Of a stretch of 64,000 nt of DNA, positions 52,020-59,499 are shown piece after piece. How positions within the stretch are numbered: the stretch's first letter is position 1; every line of letters starts with the position of its first letter. The translations under genes and the position numbers were made by a program. The notes beneath the pieces were generated by a model. That model made no database searches and was not told the origin of the DNA. It worked only from the letters and a program-made list of their open reading frames with translations. Source of the stretch: Neorhizobium sp. JUb45 (GTDB taxonomy: Bacteria > Pseudomonadota > Alphaproteobacteria > Rhizobiales > Rhizobiaceae); NCBI RefSeq assembly GCF_004343585.1, contig NZ_SLYW01000015.1, forward strand, positions 1-64,000, written 5' to 3'.

Positions 52020-52520
52020 TCAATCATCCTGCCCCATGGAAATCGCAAGTTGGTGGCGAGCACGGTTGACCCTACTCTTTATCGTCCCGATGGCGCAGCC
52101 CGATTGCTTAGCTGCATCCTCATAGCTAAGCGCATCGATCAGAACCATTACCAAGGCGTCAGATTGGTGTCTTGGAAGTACGGCGATCGCCTTCTCCAGT
52201 TCGTGGCCCCGAATGCTCCATTCCTGCGTTGGCAAGGTGACCATCCTGCCGCTCGCATCGTCCTCGATCCCAACCATCTCCCGCTTCGAGCTAGCAAACT
52301 TGGTGCAGAAGCGATTGCGCATGATGGTGAACATCCACGACCGAAGCCTGGACCCGGGATGGAACTTGTCCGCGCTGGCCATAGCCCTCATCAGGGTGTC
52401 CTGAACGAGATCCTCCGCATCGGGACCATTCCGGTGAAAGCGCCGCGCGAAAGTACGCAGGGCTGGGACTTCTACGAGCATTTCGGCATGCGAAAACCCT
52501 GCAGTCGGAGCAACGACCAT
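52020..52520 (-). CDS. EcfG-like RNA polymerase sigma factor
   Basis: A 166-residue ECF sigma factor. Region 2 is ALRTFARRFHRNGPDAEDLVQDTLMRAM with RLRSWMFTIMRNRFCTKF. Region 4 is VLPRHQSDALVMVLIDALSYEDAA and CAIGTIKSRVNRARHQLA. The region 4 wording is close to the general-stress sigma factor EcfG, although VLID replaces the usual VGASG segment, so it may be a paralogue. ATG 52520 follows AAAGGGAGACTACA. No NepR anti-sigma or PhyR gene is adjacent. A GGAAC-N17-TGTT element upstream suggests positive autoregulation. Confidence 0.86.
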   Translation of the reverse strand: MVVAPTAGFSHAEMLVEVPALRTFARRFHRNGPDAEDLVQDTLMRAMASADKFHPGSRLRSWMFTIMRNRFCTKFASSKREMVGIEDDASGRMVTLPTQEWSIRGHELEKAIAVLPRHQSDALVMVLIDALSYEDAAKQSGCAIGTIKSRVNRARHQLAISMGQDD

Positions 52521-52542
52521 TGTAGTCTCCCTTTAGGACAAT

Positions 52543-52568
52543 AACAGTCGGCGACTGCCTCGCGTTCC
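52543..52568 (-). promoter_or_regulatory. EcfG-like promoter of the sigma-factor gene
   Basis: On the minus strand GGAAC (52564-52568), 17 bases, TGTT (52543-52546), about 22 bases before the start codon. Confidence 0.5.
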
Positions 52569-52669
52569 GCATTTCGTCCAGAGGGTACGATCCCGTACGG
52601 TCTGGGGAAGACGCTCGGCCAGCTAGCCGTGTGTTTCTCTTTCGGCTTCAAATCAGCTCTCCCCACGAC

Positions 52670-52694
52670 GGAACTTCCCCGGTCGGCGGCTGTT
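52670..52694 (+). promoter_or_regulatory. EcfG-like promoter
   Basis: GGAAC (52670-52674), 16 bases, TGTT (52691-52694), ahead of the DUF4142 gene. Confidence 0.58.
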
Positions 52695-52723
52695 AAGCGG
52701 TCCCACGAACAGGAGTTGCACCC

Positions 52724-53257
52724 ATGATCAAGACCAGCCTAACCGCCGCAAGCCTTGCATTGCTTCTAGCATCCTCTGCCATGGCCCAGACCGCCGCCGA
52801 AAAGAGCGGCGTGAACTCGGTCCTTGGAGTGGCGCCGAAGACGGAAGACTTCGTTGCCGAAGCCGCCACGAGTGACATGTTCGAAATCGAGTCCAGCAAG
52901 CTCGCCATCGAGCGCGCCGATTCCGCAACGAAGACATTCGCGCAGCAGATGGTGGCTGACCACACGAAGACATCCGACGAACTCAAGGCGCTTGTGTCTT
53001 CAGGCAAGGTGAAGGCTGCCGTCCCCGCCGAAATGACCTCCTCGCAGCAGAGCATGCTCGACAAGCTGAAGGGCCTTCAGGGGGAGGATTTCACGAAGCA
53101 GTATCATTCTGACCAGGAAGATGTTCACGAGGATGCAGTCGACCTGTTCAAGCGCTACGGTGAAGAAGGCGAAAATGCTGATCTGAAGGCCTGGGCAGCG
53201 ACAACGCGACCCGCGCTGGAACACCATCTGATGATGGCGAAGGACCTCAATAAGTAG
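52724..53257 (+). CDS. DUF4142 exported protein
   Basis: A 177-residue secreted helical protein. The signal peptide is MIKTSLTAASLALLLASSAMA with cleavage after AMA. DUF4142 blocks follow: DFVAEAATSDMFEIESSKLA, ATKTFAQQMVADHTKTSDEL and the C-terminal WAATTRPALEHHLMMAKDL. The ferritin-like helical bundle carries conserved His/Glu, but a metal role is unproven. Many Rhizobium stress loci contain such genes. It is preceded by an EcfG-like promoter and followed by a long hairpin. A second DUF4142-type gene is at 62665-63231. Confidence 0.87.
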   Translation: MIKTSLTAASLALLLASSAMAQTAAEKSGVNSVLGVAPKTEDFVAEAATSDMFEIESSKLAIERADSATKTFAQQMVADHTKTSDELKALVSSGKVKAAVPAEMTSSQQSMLDKLKGLQGEDFTKQYHSDQEDVHEDAVDLFKRYGEEGENADLKAWAATTRPALEHHLMMAKDLNK

Positions 53258-53275
53258 TCTTCCAGACAATGTTAG

Positions 53276-53312
53276 AGCGCCAGCACGCACCGAGTCGGTG
53301 CGTGCTGGCGCT
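53276..53312 (+). terminator. Long perfect hairpin after the DUF4142 gene
   Basis: A 17-base stem AGCGCCAGCACGCACCG / CGGTGCGTGCTGGCGCT with loop AGT, 18 bases past the stop. There is no clear U-run after it, so it may act as a Rho-independent-like or message-stabilising structure. Confidence 0.6.
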
Positions 53313-53436
53313 TACGGGTCTACACCTTGTCCATCTACTTAGTATCTGTTGCTCCCAAATTACCTTTGCGGCGTCGGGAAAAGCATCGTCGGGGGACCGC
53401 CGCAAAACCAAAAAATGAAAGTTTTTGCCCACCTAA

Positions 53437-54267
53437 CTACTTACAATAGCTGTCGATAACGAAGACTTGCCCCGAGAGTGGGAACCTTTGCCGCTGTTCA
53501 TTGTCCAAACCATCAAAAGCCGTGGTGATGAACAACGCGTTTCCGGCCAATACGCAGCTCGTCGGATTTGGAACCGGCAGATCTAGCCGCTCAAGCAGGT
53601 CACCCCGCGGAGAAAACACGTTCAGACTGGAGCTCCCGTACATTGCAGCTATGACGTTGCCGTCATTGTCCAAACACAGGCCATCCGGACTGTTCTCCCC
53701 CGTTTTGACGAACACGCGCTTATTCAGGGCGACACCGGTTTCACTATCGTAATCGTATTGCCAGATCGTGTTTCGGGCCGTGTCCGCGTGATACATGACA
53801 CGTCCGTCCAGGGACCAGGCTTTGCCATTGGCGTTAGCGTAGCCCCCCTCGACTTCTTCCAGATGATCGCCGCGAAGGAGGTAGAGCGCTGCTGTCGGCG
53901 AAGGATCGTCAGCGGTGTTGATCGTACCAACCCACAGCCTCCCTTGGGGATCAAGCTTGCCGTCGTTGAGCCGGTGATCCTTTGGAAGGTCCAGCAAAGC
54001 GATGGGCGTCTCCTCCCCGCTTTCGAGATCGAGATGATAAACGCCATCGGCCATGCACAGAACAAGCCGTCTGTCTTTGGGATAGGCAAAGCTGACTTCC
54101 CTCGATACCACCCAAGTCTGATGCGCTCGCTTATCCGGGGAGTACCGATGCACCGAGCGCCCGATGATATCCACCCAGTACAGGGAGGCGGTTGGCGCAT
54201 CCCAATAAGCACCTTCACCCAGTTGGCATGCCGGCAAGCGCGCGTCGAGAATTCGAACATCCATCAT
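53437..54267 (-). CDS. SMP-30/gluconolactonase family protein
   Basis: A 276-residue six-bladed propeller lactonase. Features are GEGAYWDAPTASLYWVDI near the N-terminus with the metal-ligand Glu, HRLNDGKLDPQGRLWVGTI with metal-ligand Asn, and ENSPDGLCLDNDGN with the Asp ligand of the final blade. Such enzymes hydrolyse aldonolactones to sugar acids. The start ATG overlaps the glucoamylase-like stop (ATGA). It is the third gene of the SDR/GH15/SMP-30 operon, so it may act after sugar release and oxidation. Confidence 0.87.
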   Translation of the reverse strand: MMDVRILDARLPACQLGEGAYWDAPTASLYWVDIIGRSVHRYSPDKRAHQTWVVSREVSFAYPKDRRLVLCMADGVYHLDLESGEETPIALLDLPKDHRLNDGKLDPQGRLWVGTINTADDPSPTAALYLLRGDHLEEVEGGYANANGKAWSLDGRVMYHADTARNTIWQYDYDSETGVALNKRVFVKTGENSPDGLCLDNDGNVIAAMYGSSSLNVFSPRGDLLERLDLPVPNPTSCVLAGNALFITTAFDGLDNEQRQRFPLSGQVFVIDSYCK

Positions 54268-56045
54268 GTGTTCTCCTGGAGCGAGAATATCGCGTGAAGC
54301 AAAGCGAGGTGGCTTAAGCCCTGCGGGAGGTTGCCCAGCCCTCCCCCGGTTGCGGGGTCCATCTGTTCGGTGAGAATACCGAAATTGTTGCCGAGTTTTT
54401 CAAGCAGCTGAACGAGCATATCCTCGGCGCGATCGACCTCCCCGAGAAATGCATAGGCTTCGACCAGCCAGCAGCAACAGGCGACAAACGCCCCCTCTTC
54501 TTCGCTAACCCCGCTGTAACGATAAACAAGCGGCCCGACAGCGAGCTCTCGCTCAATTGCGTCCCTTGTCCTGCGCAAACGATCATCATGCTCGAAGCCG
54601 AAACGTGTTGTCAGCAGGAGTGCGGCATCAAGATTGTCGGTTCCCGCATAAAACGTGTAGGCCTGCTGCGCCTCCGACCAGCAGTTTGCGTCGATCCACG
54701 CCCTGACTCGACGACTTTCAGCATCCCACCGATCCGCATCGCCAGCGATATGCCCAGCCCTCGCCATCTCCGCAGCCTTCGCTAGGGCGAGCCAGCATCC
54801 AATCTTTGAGAATGTGTAATGCTGCTGATCCTCGAGCTCCCAGATGCCGGCATCTTTTTCTTGCCAGCGATCGACGACCTGTTCTGCCAGTCGCGTTAAC
54901 AGCTTGCTCGTCCGGGGATCCAGGACATGTCCCATATCAGCAAATAGGGCAGCGGTTTCCAGCAGGTCGCCATAGCAGCTCAATTGGACCTGCGTTTTGG
55001 CACGGTTGCCGGTGCGTACCGGTGACGACCCCTTGTAGCCGGGCACATCAATAATCTCTTCGTCTGGAACCTCACCGCCTGCCAGCGTGTAGACAACCGA
55101 CGGTGTCGGCCCGTCATCGTCGATTGTGCGCACCAGCCAGCCAAACGCAGCGATCGCCTCGGAAAGAGCGCCAGCCCGCAGGAAGGCCTTGATCGTGTAA
55201 GCTGCATCACGGATCCAGGCGTAGCGATAGTCGTAGTTCTTGTCCCCTCCGATGCGCTCCGGCAGTCCGGAGGTTGCCGCGGCCGCGATTGCGCCGGTCT
55301 TCGAGTAAAGCAGGAATTTGAGCGACAGCGCACAGCGGATGAAGTCTGTTTGGAATGGACCATCATAGCTGAGTTTCTCCGACCAGCGCCGCCACTCGTC
55401 ATCGCTGAAATCGATCCGCGCATCGATCTCCGACAGTTTGGGTATCGCCAGCGGGGCTTTGTCAGCCACTAGATAGGCGATGCAGGTTCGCGATCCATCT
55501 GTTGCCGTATACCGCGCGTTCGTCCGCTGATCTTCGTCGGCCGTGATTACCACATCGTCCGAGTGGCAGAATGTCGTCGTCAGATCGCCGATGTAACGAA
55601 CCGCCGCATTGGGATGATCAATCCGCCTCACCTCTCCCTGCGCACAGATCGGGTTGACCACGATCTCGAAATCCACGGTGCCAGCCAGCCCTTCTATGCG
55701 ACGGGCCAGCTCGCACCACGGCAGCCTGCCACCAGCGCCGCTGTTCAAGGACTCGGTCACTCGGGCTCGGCCGGTATCGGTAATGAAGATGGTCTCCAGC
55801 ACATTGCTGTCTTTGCAATACTGGCGCTCGATCTTAAATGGCCGAACCGGCGTCAGCGAAAACCGTCCTCCATCTTCGTCATGCATGCGGTTAAACAGGG
55901 GCGGCGAATCCATATCGGGCGCGCACCACCAGTCGACCGAACCATCCGCTCCGACAAGGGCCACCGAGCGACCCTCACCGATCGCGGCGTAATGCTCGAG
56001 CGGCAAAAAGCCGCCCGAGCGCACAGGCTCCAGAGATTTGAGCAT
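54264..56045 (-). CDS. Glycoside hydrolase family 15 protein (glucoamylase/trehalase-like)
   Basis: A 593-residue GH15 enzyme. The N-terminal beta-sandwich (about 1-230) contains ALVGADGSVDWWCAPDMDSP. The (alpha/alpha)6 catalytic domain starts near 240 with NYDYRYAWIRDAAYT. The catalytic acid is probably Glu403 in DAGIWELED and the base lies in SEEEGAF (515-520). There is no signal peptide, so it is cytoplasmic, fitting trehalase or intracellular glucoside hydrolysis. Start and stop overlap the neighbouring genes. Trehalose is a common rhizobial osmoprotectant, which fits the stress island, but substrate specificity is unproven. Confidence 0.9.
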   Translation of the reverse strand: MLKSLEPVRSGGFLPLEHYAAIGEGRSVALVGADGSVDWWCAPDMDSPPLFNRMHDEDGGRFSLTPVRPFKIERQYCKDSNVLETIFITDTGRARVTESLNSGAGGRLPWCELARRIEGLAGTVDFEIVVNPICAQGEVRRIDHPNAAVRYIGDLTTTFCHSDDVVITADEDQRTNARYTATDGSRTCIAYLVADKAPLAIPKLSEIDARIDFSDDEWRRWSEKLSYDGPFQTDFIRCALSLKFLLYSKTGAIAAAATSGLPERIGGDKNYDYRYAWIRDAAYTIKAFLRAGALSEAIAAFGWLVRTIDDDGPTPSVVYTLAGGEVPDEEIIDVPGYKGSSPVRTGNRAKTQVQLSCYGDLLETAALFADMGHVLDPRTSKLLTRLAEQVVDRWQEKDAGIWELEDQQHYTFSKIGCWLALAKAAEMARAGHIAGDADRWDAESRRVRAWIDANCWSEAQQAYTFYAGTDNLDAALLLTTRFGFEHDDRLRRTRDAIERELAVGPLVYRYSGVSEEEGAFVACCCWLVEAYAFLGEVDRAEDMLVQLLEKLGNNFGILTEQMDPATGGGLGNLPQGLSHLALLHAIFSLQENT

Positions 56046-56944
56046 CAGGGCAGCGTGTTACCGCCGGTGACGCCAAAGACCTCGCCGGTGATGAAGCTCG
56101 ATTCCTGCGTTGCGAGAAACACGTAAATTGGAGCACATTCCGCGGGCTGGCCGGGCCGCTTCATCGGAACCTCGCTGCCAAACTCGACGATCTTGTCCTG
56201 CGGCTGGCCGCCAGACGTTTGCAGCGGTGTCCAGACTGGACCGGGTGCGACGACATTGACGCGGATCCCCTTCGGCAGGATCTGCTTAGACAAGGCTTTG
56301 CTGAAAGCAACGATCGCGGATTTTGTCGGGGCATAGTCAAGCAAGCTTTCCGATGGCTGGTAGGCTTGGATTGAGGCGGTGTTGATGATCGTGGAGCCCT
56401 CCGGCATCAGCGGAATTGCGGCCTTGCAGATCCAGAACAGCGCATAGACATTGGTCTTGAACGTCTCGTCGAACTGATCCGTCGTAAGATCGGCGATCGT
56501 TTCAACCGACTTCTGACGGCCAGCTACATTGACCAACAGATCAAGGCCGCCGAGTTCGGCGTTCGCCTTTGCGACCAATTCCTGGCAGAAGCTCTCGCTT
56601 TTCAAGTCGCCGGGAATGGCGATAGCCTTGCTGCCCTCGGCCTCAATTAACTTGATGACCTCGTCGGCATCCGCCTGCTCTTCCGGAAGATAGTTGATAG
56701 CGACATCCGCGCCTTCGCGAGCATAGGCGATCGCAGCCGCACGCCCGATACCAGAGTCCCCGCCTGTCACAAGCGCCTTACGGCCCTTCAGTCGGCCGAA
56801 ACCCTTGTAGGTTGTTTCGCCGTGATCCGGGACAGGCTGCATTTTTCCGGCAAGGCCCGGGACGGGCTGAGGTTGCTCGGGGAACTTTGGCTGAGGGTAT
56901 TGGGTCAGCGGATTCTGGATGTCGAACTGATTGGCTGAAGCCAT
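56045..56944 (-). CDS. SDR family oxidoreductase with N-terminal extension
   Basis: A 299-residue SDR of the YhxC/YdaD/glucose-dehydrogenase-like group. The N-terminal 45 residues are a Pro/Gln-rich extension (QYPQPKFPEQPQPVPG) ending in KMQPVPDHGETTYKGFGRLKG. The Rossmann motif is TGGDSGIGRAAAIAYAREGADV, the catalytic block has NTASIQAY and YAPTK, and VTGG is near the end. ATG 56944 follows GAAAGGAAGAAAAACA. It is the first gene of an operon with GH15 and SMP-30. A related SDR is divergent at 57089-57955, so a gene duplication is likely. Confidence 0.88.
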   Translation of the reverse strand: MASANQFDIQNPLTQYPQPKFPEQPQPVPGLAGKMQPVPDHGETTYKGFGRLKGRKALVTGGDSGIGRAAAIAYAREGADVAINYLPEEQADADEVIKLIEAEGSKAIAIPGDLKSESFCQELVAKANAELGGLDLLVNVAGRQKSVETIADLTTDQFDETFKTNVYALFWICKAAIPLMPEGSTIINTASIQAYQPSESLLDYAPTKSAIVAFSKALSKQILPKGIRVNVVAPGPVWTPLQTSGGQPQDKIVEFGSEVPMKRPGQPAECAPIYVFLATQESSFITGEVFGVTGGNTLP

Positions 56945-57033
56945 TGTTTTTCTTCCTTTCGCGTTGGACGGAGACGAAAGCCGCGGGACCAACAGAAGTT
57001 CCGTAGATAATCGCGGAGGCAGCAGCAGATCGC

Positions 57034-57058
57034 GGAACAGTTACCGACCCCGCCGGTT
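57034..57058 (+). promoter_or_regulatory. EcfG-like promoter
   Basis: GGAAC (57034-57038), 16 bases, GGTT (57055-57058), 30 bases before the SDR start. The opposite operon has only a partial match (GGAAC-N16-GCTT on the minus strand, around 56978-57002). Confidence 0.52.
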
Positions 57059-57088
57059 AAGCCTCCGTCATTCAACCGGAGGAAGATC

Positions 57089-57955
57089 ATGACCGAAGAA
57101 CAACGTCGCCCGATACCACCCTATCCGGAACAACAGCAGGAGCCGCCAGGCGAAACCGCCTTGATGCAACCCGTCCCGGATCATGGCGAGAAATCTTATC
57201 GCGGCAACGGGAGGCTGGACGGCAAGGTCGCGCTGATCACTGGTGCGGATTCCGGTATTGGCAAGGCCGTGGCAATTGCTTTCGCGCGCGAGGGCGCCGA
57301 TATTCTGATCTCCTATCTCAACGAAGATGAGGACGCAGCTGACACCGCCAGATGGGTCGAGGATGCAGGACGCAAGGCACTCGTCATTCCGGGGGACATC
57401 ACATCGGAAGATCATTGCCAGGAACTGGTCGCGCGCGCGGTTGGTGAGCTCGGCGGTATCGACATCCTGGTCAACAACGCCGCTTTTCAGCGCACTTATG
57501 ACGACATCGCCGATATCTCCGCTGAAGAGTGGGACAAGACCTTCCGAACAAACATCCACGCGCAGTTCTTCCTGTCAAAGGCGGCCGCTCCGCATATGAA
57601 ACCCGGAAGTGCCATCATCAACACCACCTCCATCCAGTCGCGACAGCCATCGCCGCAGCTTCTCGCCTATGCATCCACCAAGGGGGCTGTCTCCAACTTC
57701 ACAGCCGGCCTTGCGGAAATGCTTGCTGAAAAAGGCATTCGCGTGAATGCGGTCGCCCCCGGCCCTATCTGGACACCCCTCATCCCGTCCACCATGCCGG
57801 CCGAAAAAGCCGCGAAGTTTGGGCAACAGACCCTGATCGGCCGCGCCGGCCAGCCCGCCGAGCTCGCAGGAGCCTATGTCCTCCTGGCTTCTGAACTTGG
57901 AAGCTACATGACGGGCGCCGTCATTCCGGTCACCGGCGGCGAGATAATGATCTAG
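57089..57955 (+). CDS. SDR family oxidoreductase with N-terminal extension
   Basis: A 288-residue SDR of the same group as the divergent gene. The extension is MTEEQRRPIPPYPEQQQEPP with MQPVPDHGEKSYRGNGRLDG. The Rossmann motif is TGADSGIGKAVAIAFAREGAD, then LVNNAAFQ, catalytic Ser in NTTSIQSR and YASTK, then PGPIWTPLIPS and VTGGE. ATG 57089 follows CCGGAGGAAGATC. Related Bacillus proteins are stress-induced. The substrate is unknown. The two divergent copies share the unusual extension, so they are probably paralogues. Confidence 0.88.
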   Translation: MTEEQRRPIPPYPEQQQEPPGETALMQPVPDHGEKSYRGNGRLDGKVALITGADSGIGKAVAIAFAREGADILISYLNEDEDAADTARWVEDAGRKALVIPGDITSEDHCQELVARAVGELGGIDILVNNAAFQRTYDDIADISAEEWDKTFRTNIHAQFFLSKAAAPHMKPGSAIINTTSIQSRQPSPQLLAYASTKGAVSNFTAGLAEMLAEKGIRVNAVAPGPIWTPLIPSTMPAEKAAKFGQQTLIGRAGQPAELAGAYVLLASELGSYMTGAVIPVTGGEIMI

Positions 57956-58168
57956 CGTTCATACTACCGAGGCAGATTGGTAAACCTGCTTCAGCGGCCT
58001 CTGTGGTTCCCACTCGGGTGGGAATAGGCCGTTGATGGTGAACTACCCGCACCGCTTCCAGGAAAAGAAGGGCTCTCGGCTTTGTCGCGCAACTGGGCAA
58101 ACTTCAGATCTGGGGGCGCGAGCCGTCTGTAAAGCTTGGCAAAGCCTCGCCACCGGCCAAGTAAGCAA

Positions 58169-58199
58169 AAAGGGCGCAGCAATGCTTGCTGCTCCCTTT
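58169..58199 (-). terminator. Hairpin terminator
   Basis: AAAGGG-c-GCAGCAA and TTGCTGC-t-CCCTTT with loop TGC. On the minus strand it is followed by a TTTTTGC run. Confidence 0.6.
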
Positions 58200-58284
58200 G
58201 TCTAGCTGACTGGAATGAAATGCGGGTAGTGACGACCGCTCAGATTTACCAATTTTCCGGCGACTTAGTTACACGCGATGAAGG

Positions 58285-58318
58285 GCTGCGGCTCGCAGAC
58301 GTGGTTGCGAGCCGCAGC
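58285..58318. terminator. Hairpin after the zinc dehydrogenase gene
   Basis: A perfect 13-base stem GCTGCGGCTCGCA / TGCGAGCCGCAGC with an eight-base loop, four bases past the dehydrogenase stop. No U-run follows on either strand. Confidence 0.5.
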
Positions 58319-58322
58319 ATAT

Positions 58323-59486
58323 TTAGCCATTCGGTCGAATGACGACTTTGACGCATCCGTCTTCTTTGTCGCGGAAGGTCTTATAAGCTTCCGGTCCTTC
58401 CTCCAGCCCGATCCTGTGTGTGATCACAAAGGAAGGATCTATCTTGCCTTCGACGATCAGGTTGAGAAGTGGCTCCAGATATCGCTGTACATGGGTTTGT
58501 CCGGTTTTCAGGGTCAATCCCTTGCCGACAAGGGCCCCGAGCGGTGCGGGAACAGCAGAGCCGACGAAGACACCCGGAAGAGACACTATCCCACCGGGCC
58601 GGCAGGCAAGGATCGCTTGGGCGAGAGCGTAGGGCCGCTCCGTTGAAGTCAGTTTTGTCTGGAGGGTCTCCATCACACCACCCGCCCCATGGCTTTCCAT
58701 GCCGACCGCCTCGATGACGGCGTCCGGCCCAAGTCCGTTGGTGATGGCGAGGATACGCTCCTGCAGGTCCTCATCCGCATAATCGAGCGTCTCCGCACCG
58801 GACGCTCTGGCGAGCGCCAACCGCTCCGGAACGGTGTCTATGGCAATGACCCGCTCTGCCCCCAGCAGGAAGGCAGACTTGATGGCAAATAATCCGACCG
58901 GACCGCAGCCAAACACGGCGACCGTCTGTCCTTGCTTGATGTCGCAATTTTCCGCCGCCATATATCCCGTCGGGAAAATATCGGAGAGAAACAGGACCTG
59001 TTCGTCGGTCAAGTTATCCGGCACTTTGATCGGACCCACATCGGCATATGGCACCCGCAGATATTCCGCCTGGCCACCGGGAAAGCGTCCATAGAGTTCC
59101 GAATAACCGAACAGGCCTGCCGTCGGATATCCGATCTGTTTCGCCTGCATCTTTCCGTTCGGGTTCGAGCGCTCGCAAAGGGAAAACTGGCCCCATTTGC
59201 ACTGGCGGCACTCGCCACAAGAGATGGTGAAGGGCACGACGACACGATCGCCGACCTTGAGCTTGGCATTGCCGCGACCGACCTCGACCACCTCCCCCAT
59301 CGTTTCGTGGCCCATGACATCGCCGTGATGCATGCCGGGAACGAAGCCACCGTAAAGGTGAAGATCAGAGCCACAGATCGCACAGCTCGTCACCTTGATG
59401 ATCGCGTCTCGGTCATGCTGGATGACCGGATCATCGACCTGCTCGCAGCGAATGTCACCGCTTCCGTGCCATGTCAGAGCTTTCAT
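58323..59486 (-). CDS. Zinc-dependent alcohol dehydrogenase, formaldehyde-dehydrogenase-like
   Basis: A 387-residue medium-chain dehydrogenase. The catalytic zinc site is CAICGSDLHLYGG with Cys and GHETMGEV with His/Glu. The structural zinc loop is CGECRQCKWGQFSLC. The NAD motif is VFGCGPVGLFAIKSAFLLGA. The C-terminal region matches the FdhA-like group that oxidises aldehydes without glutathione. ATG 59486 follows AGAAGGAGAACGACG. It starts 13 bases after the sugar dehydrogenase-PEBP gene and is co-transcribed with it. Substrate unknown. Confidence 0.88.
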   Translation of the reverse strand: MKALTWHGSGDIRCEQVDDPVIQHDRDAIIKVTSCAICGSDLHLYGGFVPGMHHGDVMGHETMGEVVEVGRGNAKLKVGDRVVVPFTISCGECRQCKWGQFSLCERSNPNGKMQAKQIGYPTAGLFGYSELYGRFPGGQAEYLRVPYADVGPIKVPDNLTDEQVLFLSDIFPTGYMAAENCDIKQGQTVAVFGCGPVGLFAIKSAFLLGAERVIAIDTVPERLALARASGAETLDYADEDLQERILAITNGLGPDAVIEAVGMESHGAGGVMETLQTKLTSTERPYALAQAILACRPGGIVSLPGVFVGSAVPAPLGALVGKGLTLKTGQTHVQRYLEPLLNLIVEGKIDPSFVITHRIGLEEGPEAYKTFRDKEDGCVKVVIRPNG

Positions 59487-59499
59487 CGTCGTTCTCCTT

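Larger units (their letters stand above)
57956..58322. other. Intergenic region with two strong hairpins
   Basis: No gene is seen. Two hairpins (58169-58199 and 58285-58318) fill the space between the SDR gene and the convergent zinc dehydrogenase and probably end transcription from either side. Confidence 0.5.
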
